From NCBI RefSeq assembly GCF_004210375.1, contig NC_134831.1, positions 1,984,001-2,048,000 of the forward strand: a stretch of 64,000 nucleotides of DNA. The letters are read 5' to 3'. The stretch is from Tachypleus tridentatus. Its lineage: Eukaryota; Arthropoda; Merostomata; Xiphosura; Limulidae. Below are positions 1 to 11,603 of this stretch, one piece after another (position 1 is the first letter of the stretch; every line of letters begins with the position of its first letter). The notes under the pieces were generated by a model. It ran no database searches and was not told the DNA's origin. It was given only the letters and a program-made list of their open reading frames with translations. Position numbers and translations under genes: made by a program.

Positions 1-271
1 TAGTTAAGGGTTAAAAATGGAATTTTAAACCTGCATGCTTACATGAAATAAATAACGAGTTTAGAGATGCACAAGGTTTAGGTTTAGCTGCCACTTTTTT
101 CAACTACTGCCCAGAAATAAAACAAATAATTGGCAGTATCTGACTCTTACTTTTAGAACGCACCCACGACTGAAATGTGAAATATATCAGTAGTATCATG
201 TCTCGAACATTACACTGTTACACTTTATCATCTGCAACTTGACGTGCTGCCGCTAGGCTGCGCTCAAACAA

Positions 272-390
272 GTTTGTGTTTTCTTATAGCAAAGCCACAT
301 CGGGTTATCTGCTGAGTCCACTGAGGGAAAATAAACCCCTGATTTTAGCGTGTAAATCCGTTGACTTACCGCTGTATTAGCGGGGGACTC
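272..390 (-). repeat. SINE-C copy
   Basis: On the minus strand: tRNA-like head (CAGCGGTAAGTC box A region, box B lost) followed by the shared tail TGGACTCAGCAGATAACC and TGTGGCTTTGCTATAAGAAA. Confidence 0.8.
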
Positions 391-428
391 AGACAAGTTT
401 AGGAATGATATCAAAGCCGCAAGCTCCA

Positions 429-454
429 AAAAAAAAAAAAAAAAAAAAAAAAAA
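429..454. repeat. A homopolymer run
   Basis: A run of about 26 A, interpretable as a decayed retroposon tail following CAAGCTCC. Confidence 0.6.
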
Positions 455-950
455 GTTGGTTTGAGTTATTTTCGATAAAGAAGAATATAGAAAAAAAATA
501 GAGTCCTATTCAGAAAGATCGGGAGGAAGTTTATAGATTTACCACGCTAAAATCTGTGGTTCAGTTTCGCGCGGTGGAGAGAGAGCAGGTAGCTCATTGC
601 ATAGCTATGTGCTAAGAAAACAACAAGGTATAGCAGGCCAATAAGCTAATACATGTGTCATTCGTAATATCTGAAATAATCAATAAATATTTTCCTTTAT
701 TTTTATTTCATCACCGAAACTACAAATTAGAACAAAATGCTTTCAAAGTTTGGCCAGTGGGCGTCGTTGCGACCATTCGTCAGGGAGATACTCCATATTT
801 CGTAAGTTAAGAGACTTAGAACCTTGATGGCGTAAAGTTCAGATAAAACGTTTATAAGTGCGTCAGACCCGTGTGTCCACAACTTTTAAAGACAGGGGAT
901 TTAACAAGTAGTTAAAAATGCGATAAATAATGAGCTAGGAAGGTTAAAGA

Positions 951-1056
951 CTTTGTTCTGGTTTCTAGTTATAGGTTTTAGATCACTGTACCGCGACGTA
1001 CAGAACTCCTTTGTTCTGGTTTCTAGTTATAGGTTTTAGATCACTGTACCGCGACG
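951..1056. repeat. 58-bp tandem duplication, two copies
   Basis: CTTTGTTCTGGTTTCTAGTT through CCGCGACGT is repeated almost exactly (951-1008, then from 1009). The stretch around it (1-1620) otherwise contains SINE-C copies and no gene. Confidence 0.85.
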
Positions 1057-1111
1057 TCCGCCATTTATAAAGGTGCTGTACAAAAAGGGAATCCATATCT
1101 TTGCCTTCGTA

Positions 1112-1297
1112 TTTGTGTTTGTATTTTTCTTATAACAAAGTCACGTCGGGCCATCTGCTGAGTCCATCGATGTGTATGTGTGTCTGTTTTCCTATAGCAC
1201 TGCCACATTCGACTATCTGCTGAGTCCACTGAAGGGAATCTAACCCCTGATTTTAGAGTTATAAGTCCATAGGCTCACCGCTGTACTCCCGAGGGAC
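1112..1297 (-). repeat. One partial and one full SINE-C copy in tandem
   Basis: 1112-1169 holds only the tail (TTATAACAAAGTCACGTCGG, CTGCTGAGTCC). 1171-1297 is a full copy with tail and tRNA-like head. Both lie on the minus strand. Confidence 0.75.
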
Positions 1298-1623
1298 TTT
1301 TGTCTTCATTCAGAGTATGAAGTTTTAATCTGAACATTTTAAACAAATTTTTAGCTGAGTATTAAAGTAACGAATATTTTAAAGGATTATTTAACTTTGG
1401 ATTAATAGCATATTGTAGACTGAAAGTAGAGAAAGCAATCAAAATGTATATTTAAGAAAAACCATCATCGCAGCATGGGGGAAAAACACAAAATATAAAA
1501 TTATATCCAGCAGACGACAACGCTGCCGAATATTATCCTAGGAATGAATGTATTAGTTACATCGAAATTATGATTTTATTTCTATTTTCTCGTTGTATTT
1601 ATTTTAATGGTTCAATTGTAATT

Positions 1624-1830
1624 GGTCCGGCATGGTCAGGTGGTTAAGCCACTGGACTCGTAATCCGAGGGTCCCGAATTCGAATCCCTGTCACACCAAA
1701 GATGCCCGTCCTCCCACCCAGTTGGTGGTGGGTGATGATGACTACCTGCCTTTCCTCTAGTCCTACACTCCTAAATTATGGACGGCTAGCGCAGATAGCC
1801 CTCGTGTAGCTTTGCGCAAAATTCTAAAAA
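1624..1830 (+). repeat. SINE-A copy (internally deleted)
   Basis: The tRNA-like head GGCATGGTCAGGTGGTTAAG and box B GAATTCGAATCCC are followed by the typical tail CTAGCGCAGATAGCCCTCGT and AGCTTTGCGCAAAATTC. About 60 bp of the middle, including the GGCGTTATAATGTGACGG segment, is missing. Confidence 0.9.
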
Positions 1831-2185
1831 TTATATTAACTTTCTTAAGACATCTTTTTTTTTTTTGTAGCACTCTGAGTGTTGGATATACAACACCGTT
1901 CATTTTAATAATCATTATTTAATTCATTTAGTGATCTAATATTTAAGGAGTATTTAGTTTTCACAACAAGAGTGTTAAAAGTACTTTAAACATTGTGAAG
2001 CGTAAAAACACGTTTTTTAAACAGTATATTATTATGTTCATCCTTCTGTTTACTGAAAAAAAATATTTATTTTTTGGAAAAACAGAAAATATTTTAAGTA
2101 ATACTTCATAAACATGTTTAATTATAGACGGAAATTAAAACAATGATGTAATTTATGTGTTATTTAGATGAATTAAAACTTTGTT

Positions 2186-2300
2186 GTTTTATAGCCAGGC
2201 CATATTAAGCTATTTGTTGTGTCCACTACGAATAAATCGAAACATGGAGTTTAGCGTGATAAGATCGTAAACTTACGGCTGTCCTACTGTAGAAAGGTAC
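2186..2300 (-). repeat. Decayed SINE-C copy inside duplication copy 1
   Basis: TATAGCCAGGCCATATTAAG, GTGTCCACTACGAATAAA and the tRNA-like head remnant match the SINE-C layout with many changes. The same relic is at 15162-15276. Confidence 0.6.
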
Positions 2301-2634
2301 ATTTCGACTAAGTGAAACAGTTTATAGGTAGGTATAGGATTTATAAGTGTAAATTAACACGTAAGATAAAGAAATAATCTTAAACACTTGCCATGTTTTG
2401 GCAAATCTTGTTTTATTTGAAGTGAAAGAAAATTTAGAGAACGCACATATATATATATATATACGCTTTATAGAACGAAATTGATATTAATAGTCTTAAC
2501 CATCAAACTTTCATTTCTTTACTCTGTTTTCGAAACTTTAAACTCAGAAAGAAATATATTTCCTTTAAAAAAAAACAACGAAAAAAAACACTCCAAGATA
2601 TGCTGAAAAACAGAATTAAAGTAAAGACTGGTTT

Positions 2635-2878
2635 TCAACAATTTGACGACAAACAAGTGTCGTCATTCGGGTTGTATTTGCAGTTGACGTCACAAAGATA
2701 TTTGGCGGCACAGTTTCCTCCATTTCTCCCGTATCTGTTGGCTGCCTGATCGGCTCCGCTGTCAGTTCCACCTTGAGAAAATTCCCGGCAATCGCTGATA
2801 ACTTTGGCAGTGCGTATTGACTGACTTTTTCTTCCGCACTTGTACACTGCGTTGTAGTTGCCTTGACAATGAAAATAT
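2635..2878 (-). CDS. SAA-like gene 1, last coding exon
   Basis: It follows the acceptor TTTTTCAG at 2886-2879 (minus strand) and ends with a TGA at 2637-2635. It encodes YFHCQGNYNAVYKCGRKSQ, then VISDCREFSQGG, ADQAANRYGRNGGN, and a C-terminal tail with five cysteines that vertebrate SAA lacks. It differs from the matching exon of gene 2 at four bases, one of which changes an amino acid (K for E in RTAKVISDC). A possible AATAAA signal lies about 220 bp downstream, at 2417-2412. Confidence 0.85.
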
Positions 2879-5800
2879 CTGAAAAATAATTGATAAAACT
2901 GAAGAGAAATGACTGTGTGTAATTAACAAGGTTTTAGTTGAATAAAATTTCATACATCATGTTTGTTTACTCATCATTTTAGAGGTTTTGATACACCGTG
3001 CAAGCTTGTGTATTATTTTATGGTTTTAAAATTAAAAAAAAAAAAATGTTGCACGTAAAAGACCAAATTTTCAGAGTATACTCAAGGAATAATGTGTACA
3101 ACTGTTTGACTTTTACGTGCAACATTTTTTTTAAATTTTAAAACTGACTGACACAAATCGATGACCAATGTATTGGAGCAGCCATATTATTCAAATTATA
3201 ATTTATCTCTACTAGTGATTGTTTTGTGAATTGATACGTTTTTACAAATATTACTGAATAACTTGTGTTTAGTGTTTAATTAACCAATATCTTAGTCTTT
3301 ACACGAATAATGCTCATTAATAGCTTTTCAGATAACTTTACAGCCCTCTGGTGGTAGAACAACTCGAATACGGCTAAATAAAGCGTTGTGACTCTTATAC
3401 TCTCAAACAGTGCAATTTGCGAACAGATTATTAGTGAAACATTCGAATTTAATACACTCTATATACAATGAAACAAAAAATATACTACTAACGAATGCTG
3501 ATAGACTGTAGTTTAAAGTTATCAGTATTTAGAATTGAATAATTGTATTTCCGTTTGTTCCTAACTTAGCATTTTTCTTCATGAATAGCACTGTTATCTG
3601 TAAGTCACAAGAGTCGCTGCTATTACCCAAATTTCATAATCTAGATAACAAGAAATAGCCTCACTAACCATTTTAAACCAGGGTTATACCTTATATATAA
3701 TGGCATTGGAAAACAAAGAACCACGAATCATCTTGGGGAACCAGGATACTTTAGAAAGAGACCTGAAACAATTCGTACTCTAGCCGCGGTAAACAAAGCG
3801 CGAGATTTTGAAGTAGGTGAAAATACAGGCAAATCAAGAAAGATGTCGGATTGAAAATAAAGCGAAAAGGGCATGGGTTCACCAAAATAAAGATTTCAGC
3901 GGATGAAACAGGTATTCGTGAAAGTTATTCTATACAAAGACGTATCTGACAAGTCCCTACACTTTAGAGACATTACAATTTGAAAACGCTCATTTGCAGT
4001 GACCAATGCCAAATCACCAAACAAAAAAGACACGTGCCCCATTTTAATCCTACAATGTTTTTAAAGTGTTACTGGTTTTAATCATTACCTTTACTGTTTA
4101 TGAACAGTGGAATATTGTTTACATACTCATCCTACGGTTAAAATGTTACTGGTTTTAGTAATTATCTTTCCTGTTCATTAACAGTGAAATATTGTTAACA
4201 TACTTAAGGTGTATTGGTTTTAATAATATAGTTTATTGCTCACCTAAATTACGACTTCTATTTAGTATTGGGTACGTGGAAGATTACTAATTAATTTGAT
4301 TACCATTAATCGAAAACGTACAAAGACCAAGCATGAGACGTTTGCCCTAAGGGCATTTTTGCGATTTAAAGAAGCCATAAACAATGCGCTGTTTACTGTT
4401 AATTTTACAGTTCAAAAACAGGAATTATACCAATTACAATGCTTTAGCTCCACTCCCTCAGTGACTAACGACGTTAAAAGGGGGAGGGTGTTCGACACTC
4501 ATGGTGGGCACAGAACAAATAGCACATTTTCATAGCTTTGTGATTAAGAACAACAGAACTTCGAATCCCCGTCACATTGAACATGCTTGCCTTTTCAACT
4601 TTAACGCCTTTTCAGCGTTATAATGTGACGTTCAATCCTACTATTCGTTAGTAAACGAGTAGCCCAAGAGTTAGCGGTGGGTAGTGATGGCTAGCTACCC
4701 TTCCTTTAGTCTTATATTGCTAAATTAGGGATGACTAGCGCAGATAGCTCTCGTGTAGCTTTGCGCAAAGTTCAAAACAAACCAAACCAAACAACCGAAC
4801 TTCAGTGAAGGTTTGGACATGTAGCAGCAGCATGCCAAGCAATTGCGCGTTGTGTAGGCTGTGAAGATAACCACCACATATTACAAAAACACTAAACAAA
4901 ACCCCAAACCAAAATGCTGCAACTGTGGGGAAGAACACATAACAAACTATAAAGGTTGCCAAAATATAAATAAATTAATACACATATATAAGAAATTAAA
5001 AATCCAGACACGCACAAGTCAAAGACACACACAATCCAAGAACAATAAAAAACAACTACCACTCAGAAACCAGAAAACATAATCTGCACCACAAACACAC
5101 AAGTAAACTCATATGCTGTAACAGTCAGGTAAAAACACCAATAACTAGTGAAGATTTACCAAAAACACCTGAAGTCACACAAAACCACACTAATGAATAT
5201 TGAAAATACATTGACCGATGCCATTACATCCACTTTCTCTGAAGTAATGGTCGAATACACTAATCCAAATAATGAAAACAGTTTAATAGACATAGTTATT
5301 AAAATACTTATGAAAAACATCCAAAAATACCTAACACAGATCTTAACATACTTCATGGATAAGTTAACCATGGATAAATTCACAGCACTACACATCAATA
5401 TCCAAGGTGCTATTGCTTCCAAGAAATATGAGATTGAAGATATAACCAACACCATAAAACCAGATGTCTTTGTAATTAGTGAAACAGCCCTCTATAACTA
5501 CCATAGATTTAAAATAAAAAGATATTCTATTATCAGACAGGATAGAAAGGATAAGAGAGATTCAAACAGAGGAATTTTCAACTGTATAAAAATGGACTTA
5601 TAGTTCAGCAATGAATCAGTAATAATAAACGTAAGAAATCAAAATAACACTGAAGTAACAGTGGCGGGCATTTACTGCTCGCCTAGCAAAGTATAGATGC
5701 CAATCTATTATATTCCATATATAACCACAATCCCACTATAGTAATTATAGGATATTTAACTAGTAAACATATCACCTTCAACTGTAGATGTACAAACCCT

Positions 5801-8272
5801 AATGGGAAAATGCTTTATAAATTTCTAACTGAAACTAATATGATTTTGTTAAATGATGCAACACCGACACATATCTCGTACGCTCATGGCACCAGTGAAA
5901 TACTGGACTTACGCTTGTGTTCGTATAATATGAGTCGCAAATTCGTAAACTTCTCTGTTGATCACGATATAGATAGTGACTACCTCCCAGTCTGGTGTAT
6001 CTCCAATCTCACCCCCACTTAAACAAAATTAAAGTAAAAGATAAATTAAATTATAAAAAAGCTAATTGGCCACTATTTCAATCAGTCATAGACCAAATTT
6101 TACCAACTGAAGTACTAAACTTTGACACGGACACATCAGATATAGATGTATATAGTGATATAGTCTCTGAGTGCCTAAAACATGCAGCCAACAGCTAAAT
6201 ACCAAAACAAAAACACTTCACATCAACACACATATGGCAACCACATCAAGAAATAATACACCTAATAAAAGAAAGAAGAAAACTACACAGACAGTACATA
6301 CACAATTGAAACCCAACACTAAAAACACAAATAAATACTATAAGAAATAAAGTAAGACATCAAATCCGACATCAAAAACAGGACAGTTGGGACACCTTCT
6401 GCTCACATTTAAATCACAAAACTGATCCAAAACAATTCTGGACACTCTTGAAAAGATATACTAACACAGGAAAAACAAACAAAGAGTACCCACCACTCGA
6501 ATCACATGGCAAAACAGCTTAGACTAACCTAGAAAAAGCAGAGATATTTAAAGACCACCTAAAAGAACACGTTCAAAACACACCATGAACCAGACATGAA
6601 CAGATACTTCTATAATAAAGTCAATAACTTCATTGAACACAACAAAACTATATGCATGGCAAAATTTCCAGTAAACACATTAATAAGACCAGAGAAAACA
6701 ATAGACTGGAGCACTCATCAACTAATAAAAGATATAACAGTAACGGAAGTATGAATATTGATCAAAAACACAAAAAACAAAGCACCTGGAGAAGATGATA
6801 TACAAGCTATCCTCCTAAAAAATGGTGCTCAGAAATTATATGAACACCTAACAGCTCTATTTAACTTATCATTTTCAGCTGGATATATCCATGTTCCTTG
6901 GAAGTAAGCAGTAATTTTAATGTTCCAGAAAGAAGGAATGCCAGCAAATAAACCAAACATTTACCGCCCAATTAGCCGAACCAGTTGTATTGGCAAAATT
7001 TTCAAAAGAATAATTAGTAACCGACTATCTATATTATTAGGAGCAAATTCAAAATTACCCGAAATTCAAAATGAATTTAGAAAATATAGAAAAAACTACA
7101 GATCACTTAATCAGATTAACTGAACCAATTACAGACAGTTTTAACAAAAACAAATGCACTGTAACTTGCTTTCTCGACATTGAGAAAGCATTTGACAAGG
7201 TGTGGCATAACGGATTACGTCACCGGTTAACGGAAATGGATTTATCCTAGGGAATTATTCGCTGGCTATCTAACATCCTGGACAATATAACGTGTTAAGT
7301 AGATGTGAATAGAGCCCACTCAGGGTCCTTTTCACCTGCGGCAGGAGTCCCACAGGAAGGGGTAGTTAGCCTTATCTTATTATCAATCATGTATGTGAGT
7401 AATATGTCACTGTCGGACCTAAATTTAGGTTTTGCATCACAATTTACTGACGATGTAACGGTCTGGAAAAGTGCTCTCACTCCTTCAATTGCAGCAACAA
7501 ACCTTCATCCAGTTCTAAATAATATAGAAAAATACTGACAAATATAGTATAAAAATAAACATTCCGAAAACCCATGTAATACGAAACAGCAGATTAAATA
7601 AACTGAAAAAATATCCACCAAAATTATACATGAATGGATCACTTTTACAGACTGCTACTTCTGCTAAGTTTTTAGGATTAACTGATACCAAATTAATGTG
7701 GATATAGCATACTAACAATATCCTGACTAGAATCTGGGAAAGAGCAAATTATGCAAGTAGCCTATCAGGTAAAAATCAAGGCACATCACCTGATAATATA
7801 ATAAAAATCTACAAAACAAACATTAGACCTATAATAGAATACGCATCTCCTGCCTGGATAAACATAACACAAAAACAATTACACAGACTACAAAAAATAC
7901 AAAATTCAATCTTAACTTCAGCCTATAAAGTACCACGCACAAGTACTTCATACACAAGTATGCAAACATAGAAACAATATCTGTAAGACTATTGCATAAT
8001 GGACTAAACTATTTTAATAAGAATTGGCATAAAATGATTTAACATGTGATCTCGACAGATACTACGTACATGATGAACATAGTCCTAAGTACCTCTCTCA
8101 TATAAATATATATTTAACAAATATAAATCAAGCTGGCCACCATGCACCAGACGCTTAAAACTAATATAGTATTCATAGTGTTTTTTGTATTATTATTTTT
8201 TCTCTTCCTTTTTCTTTCTTTCTCTTTTTTCCGTTAAATATAAATAAAATAAAAAGAAATATTGGAAGAAAA

Positions 8273-8307
<35 letters not shown>

Positions 8308-9605
8308 TAAAAGAAGAAAAAAAACATAAATAAAAAAAAGCAAATCAAGACAATACATGGATATTGCCCTTGAAAAGGGCCGGAATACTTTGGATTACTC
8401 TGGCCCAAAAGTACTACAACAACAACATGTAGTAGCCGACATGAAGTTCGGTATGAAGAAAAAGGTCTTGTGCTCCTACCTGACCCTACTAAAACCCAAA
8501 TACCCACAAAGAAGAAAGTGCACTTCAGTGTTCTAAGCTTGTGTTAGGAAACTCAAGCTATATTCTCCATTGCCGTTATGTAATTGGGGCGGATATATTA
8601 TGTGTCGGCTATATCGTTGATATCCTGCTGATTAGCTCTCCAGTGGCACAGCGGTAAGTCTGCGCACCAACACCGCTACGAACAATTAATGTGTTGCTGG
8701 GTACCATCGTATCATTTATAATTTTTTTTTTTTTATAAATTCTATGTTTGCTATAATCAGTAAATTGTTTGCTGATTGGCTATGCATGCTTAGTAGAGTT
8801 GTTAATATAAAATTCTGAAAGTGTGGATATTTTGGTTACGTCATCTTTAATTGAAATATGTGAAAATGTTCAAATACGTTGTATCTATAGACGCTAACAT
8901 GCGTTATCACGATTTGAACGTAATAATGTGTCCCGCTTTCTTAACACTTCAAGTTCGAATGTGGCTTTGTGGTCATTGTGCTGGGATGTGGATCTGAGGG
9001 TTCGTGGTTTACGTCCCGTTACTGAAAAAACGTTATTCACAGAGTGATTGACAAATTTCACGGTTTAGTGTGATAAGCAGAGGCGTTTTTAGGTATTTAA
9101 AAAAAATGGGGCTAAGTCCCATAACTCCCTCCTTCGAGATCATGGTTTTCTTTTCTGATTTTTCAAGACACCGGCTAAGGATTTGGAGCACATGCCCTAT
9201 GTGACAGTGCCAAGCAACGCCTCTACTGATAAGAGTAATCCACAAGATTACGATGTGTGGTGTTGACTAGTTGCTTACGTCTTCAATCTTTCAATTGAGA
9301 GTAATGGAGAACCAGAACAAATAGCCCTCGTGTAACTTTACACGAATGGCGACGAATAAAACTTACTTGTCACAATTGATGCATTTCTTAGTGGTCATTT
9401 TGTAAAAACTGTTAAACATCTGAATTCCAGCACAACGAACGTCACTGTTTAGGATGGCTCGGAAACCCATCTTCTTGATGATACAGCTGCCAAAAACTCT
9501 CCAGTTAGTTGCACATTCGCCGACGTTCGTGGTCAGACATAATACCAAGACTACCGATAATGACATCACGAAGGGCATTGATGCAAACCTCATTGTTAAA
9601 GGTTT
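2635..9605 (-). CDS. Serum amyloid A-like secreted cysteine-rich protein, gene 1 (two coding exons)
   Basis: Two coding exons on the minus strand, 9593-9367 and 2878-2635, join in frame (227 + 244 nt) to give 156 residues and a TGA stop. Residues 1-27 form a signal peptide (MRFASMPF, hydrophobic core, likely cut after VGEC). The mature part of about 129 residues has 12 cysteines. The motif CDKYFHCQGNYNA followed by VISDCREF and DSGADQAANRYGRNG lines up without gaps with SAA (SDKYFHARGNYDA, ISDAREN, DSLADQAANEWGRSG). SAAs are small secreted helical acute-phase proteins that bind lipid and retinol; a role in haemolymph or haemocyte defence is inference. A splice acceptor (TTGCAG) 12 nt before the ATG suggests a further untranslated 5' exon upstream, which I could not place. 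The intron is about 6.5 kb and full of transposons, so expression should be confirmed. Confidence 0.8.
3022..3143. repeat. Inverted-repeat (hairpin) element in intron of SAA-like gene 1
   Basis: GGTTTTAAAATTAAA...ATGTTGCACGTAAAAG at 3022-3060 is mirrored by CTTTTACGTGCAACATTTTT...AAATTTTAAAAC at 3109-3143, with a 48-bp loop. It resembles a small MITE or foldback remnant. No target duplication was recognised. Confidence 0.6.
4499..4557 (+). repeat. SINE-B tail fragment
   Basis: TGGTGGGCACAGAACAAATAG and ATAGCTTTGTGATTAAGAAC match the SINE-B tail. The head is lost or unrecognisable. Confidence 0.65.
4559..4797 (+). repeat. SINE-A copy, 5'-truncated
   Basis: It starts at box B (TTCGAATCCCCGTCACA) and runs through the GCGTTATAATGTGACG segment and the tail GACTAGCGCAGATAGC to AAACAAACCAAACC. 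The LINE insertion site follows directly. Confidence 0.85.
4808..8521 (+). mobile_element. Jockey-like LINE (non-LTR retrotransposon), 5'-truncated and decayed
   Basis: Order on the plus strand: CCHC zinc knuckles of the gag-like ORF (FGHVAAACQAIARCVGC, then CCNCGEEHITNYKGC at about 4800-4960), an AP-endonuclease start (LHINIQGAIASKKYEIEDI at 5380-5440, KPDVFVISET), and a reverse transcriptase (NIYRPISRTSCIGKIFKR at 6958-7010; a PQEGVVSLILLS segment at about 7350; FTDDVTVWK at 7443-7470). Stops and frameshifts are frequent, so it is dead. The 9-bp sequence ACTTCAGTG occurs at 4799-4807 and 8522-8530 and is a plausible target-site duplication. It sits in the intron of SAA-like gene 1 in antisense orientation. 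Confidence 0.88.
8272..8302. repeat. TA microsatellite
   Basis: (TA)n followed by ACACACAC in the 3' part of the LINE. Similar TA runs occur at 2446-2462 and 23961-23992. Confidence 0.8.
8632..8690 (+). repeat. SINE-B head fragment
   Basis: CTCTCCAGTGGCACAGCGGTAAGTCTGCG matches the SINE-B 5' end; the rest is missing. Confidence 0.6.
9367..9605 (-). CDS. SAA-like gene 1, exon with start codon (signal peptide and N-terminal half)
   Basis: The ATG is at 9593-9591 on the minus strand. The exon runs from an acceptor AG (before 9605) through 12 nt of 5' UTR and 227 coding nt to a GTAAGT donor just below 9367. It encodes the signal peptide, the TNWRVFG segment and NSDVRCAGIQMFNSFYKMTTKKCINCD, which corresponds to the first two helices of SAA. 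Only about 62% of residues match the same exon of gene 2. A scrap of SINE tail ends about 20 bp from the donor. Confidence 0.82.
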
Positions 9606-9764
9606 CTGCAATTTACAGAAGAAAGATGCACAGTTTGTACTATTAGATAACATCGATATAAAACAAACATTATTGGATTTATTAATTACTTTAAAATTAT
9701 AATTATAGATTGCTTTTCATTTGTCATCCTTGAAACAGAAACGTTTAGGCCTAATCATAAATGA

Positions 9765-9885
9765 CGCCCCCCAGTGGCTTAGCGGTACGCCTGCGGACTT
9801 ACAACGCTAAAATCCGATTTCGATACCCGTGGTGGGCAGAGCACAGATAGTCCATTGTGTAGCTTTGTGCTTAATTCAAAACAAC
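9765..9885 (+). repeat. SINE-B copy with target-site duplication
   Basis: Complete short SINE: CCCCCAGTGGCTTAGCGGTA head, GATTTCGATACCCGTGG box B, tail GGGCAGAGCACAGATAGTCC and AGCTTTGTGCTTAATTC. It is flanked by a perfect 12-bp duplication AATCATAAATGA at 9753-9764 and 9886-9897. It lies upstream of the visible first exon of SAA-like gene 1. Confidence 0.9.
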
Positions 9886-10240
9886 AATCATAAATGATAA
9901 AAGACTTTCTAGTGACCATTTCATTTGTTTTGTTATTTTATTCTACTTACCAATACTAGTTGTGAAATTTTACCCGATATTTATTCACTGCCTTTTTATT
10001 TAGTTTCAAATTATTAGTAATACACGATAACGAACTAGTGGCGTCTCTTAAATATAATCGTTTTTTTTTTACTTAATTGCATTTCCAGGACTAAAAATCT
10101 TCTCAAGTTTCCACTCTGATGTTTTAATGACAAATAATTTGTATAGCCTAACTGCATAATTTTATGCACTTATTTTGTATAATTGTCATGAATAAATTAT
10201 TATGAACCAATTGCTGATAATTAAAAGCAAGTACCTAAAG

Positions 10241-10510
10241 GGCCCGGCATGGCCAAGCGTGTTAAGGCGTTCGACTCGTAATCCGAGAGTCGCGGGTTCG
10301 AATCACGGTCGCACCAAACATGCTCGCCCTCCCACCCGTGGGGGCGTTATAATGTGACGGTCAATCTCACTATTCGTTGGTAAAAGAGTAGCCCAAGAGT
10401 TGGCGGTGGGTGGTGATGACTAGCTGCCTTCTCTCTAGTCTTACACTGCTAAATTAGGGACGGCTAGTACAGATAGCCCTCAAGTAGCTTTGCGCGAAAT
10501 TCAAAAATAA
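10241..10510 (+). repeat. SINE-A copy, full length
   Basis: GGCCCGGCATGGCCAAGCGT head with box A, box B GGGTTCGAATC, central GGCGTTATAATGTGACGG and CAAGAGTTGGCGGTGGGTGG, tail CAGATAGCCCTC and TTTGCGCGAAATTC. It is the best reference copy for this family in the window, with 25274-25550. Confidence 0.93.
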
Positions 10511-11251
10511 CAACTACCTAATGGATAAAAGTTCCAACGTCGAAGCAACAAAGACGATTTAATTGTAGGAATTTTGTTTAAATGATTTTTATATATCATC
10601 ATCTCCCTCTGGTGGCATTTTTTCATTTGGCTTCATGGGTTTTTCCCTGGGTTTCTGAGAATGTGTATGAAACACATGTGTCCGAGTAGAAATAAAACCC
10701 CAAGAAAAATACGACTGATTACACAAAAATATGGAAATTTCGAGAACAGTGTTCCACCTTATTGTGCAAGTTACGAAATACCTTTTCCGGTTAAAACTAT
10801 ACTCCACAAAACTCCAATACACATATCGTTGTACTTTTGTTTACTCGTCATGCATTGTAAATACATAAGTGGGAAACACCTTTCAGAATTTTTAGTCCGC
10901 ACTGGAGAGATTTACACATTTTAATAATAAAGTTGTGAAAGAACGGCCTGTATTTTCCAGGTAATTACAATAAAACTTTTATTTCGTCGACGTTATGCCT
11001 TTGAGACTTTTTCACGGCTAATGCATTAAACATTGCAATAATATAGTGATGCCGCGTTGTTTGCGTGACCTGGGAAACACCGTGCAATAATATTTCATAA
11101 TACATTTTAAGAAGATATCGTTTCGTAACGAGGTAAAATATTTGAAACGTTTCGGAAGCCCGAAACACAACTTTTAAATAATGCAGTGCGAAATAGCTCA
11201 TGAGGAAAGCTTACTTTAAGGTTGATAATAAGCATTTCTAAGTTTCATTTT

Positions 11252-11307
11252 GTGAAACTATAAACCTATAGGCCTTCAAGTGAAACTATAAACCTATAGG
11301 CCTTCAA
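11252..11307. repeat. 28-bp tandem duplication
   Basis: GTGAAACTATAAACCTATAG then GCCTTCAA is present twice in a row, immediately before a SINE-B head. Confidence 0.85.
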
Positions 11308-11428
11308 GTGGCACAACGGTTAGTCTATGAACTTATTATTACACGAGAAATCACATTTCGATATTCATGGTGGGCACAGCGCAGATAGCCCATTTGTGTA
11401 GCTTTGTTTAACTACAGTGAAACAACCC
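11299..11428 (+). repeat. SINE-B copy
   Basis: Head CAAGTGGCACAACGGTTAGT, then CATTTCGATATTCATGGTGG and tail GCACAGCGCAGATAGCCC, AGCTTTGTTTAACTACAG. The remaining sequence to 11600 shows nothing recognisable. Confidence 0.8.
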
Positions 11429-11603
11429 CAACTTGTAGGATAAAAACGTAAGGCTTAGAATTTATGCATGTTGGTATACAATGATGTTTTTTGTGTTTGC
11501 TGGATTGACTCTCTCAGTGTAACTATAGCATGAACATATGATGATTCAAAAAATAAAACTTGAGAACGCGAATAACACATTACACTGAATATTGATATAT
11601 ATA

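Larger units (their letters stand above)
1624..2930. repeat. Segmental duplication, copy 1 (partner at 14564-15874)
   Basis: Direct-orientation block holding a SINE-A, 3' flank, a decayed SINE-C and the last SAA-like exon with part of its intron. The match to the partner begins at the SINE and stops at AATTAACAAG in the intron. The two copies differ by scattered substitutions and a few small indels, for example an extra 30 bp or so near 2060-2090. Confidence 0.9.

Noticed and set aside
2762-2953. Open frame of 63 residues on the minus strand overlapping the SAA-like exon
   Set aside because: It reads through the intron acceptor in another frame; the exon frame is the one conserved between the two genes.
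4296-4535. Open frame of 79 residues on the plus strand
   Set aside because: Its last third is SINE-B tail and the rest has no family resemblance, signal peptide or splice support.
8193-8507. Open frame of 104 residues on the minus strand
   Set aside because: It lies in the LINE 3' region and its sequence is dominated by translated TA and T/C simple repeats.
8953-9010. Possible isolated tRNA-like sequence (GTGGCTTTGTGGTCATTGTG, GAGGGTTCGTGG)
   Set aside because: No acceptor stem or consistent cloverleaf; probably a scrap of another SINE, too short to assign.
10241-10320. tRNA genes in the heads of SINE-A copies
   Set aside because: Box A and box B are present, but the anticodon arm does not pair properly, the acceptor stem is absent, and the same head recurs joined to the same tail. 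They are SINE heads.
10661-10924. Open frame of 87 residues (MCMKHMCPSRNKT...)
   Set aside because: No homology recognised, no conserved partner, and an overlapping minus-strand frame of similar length; consistent with chance.
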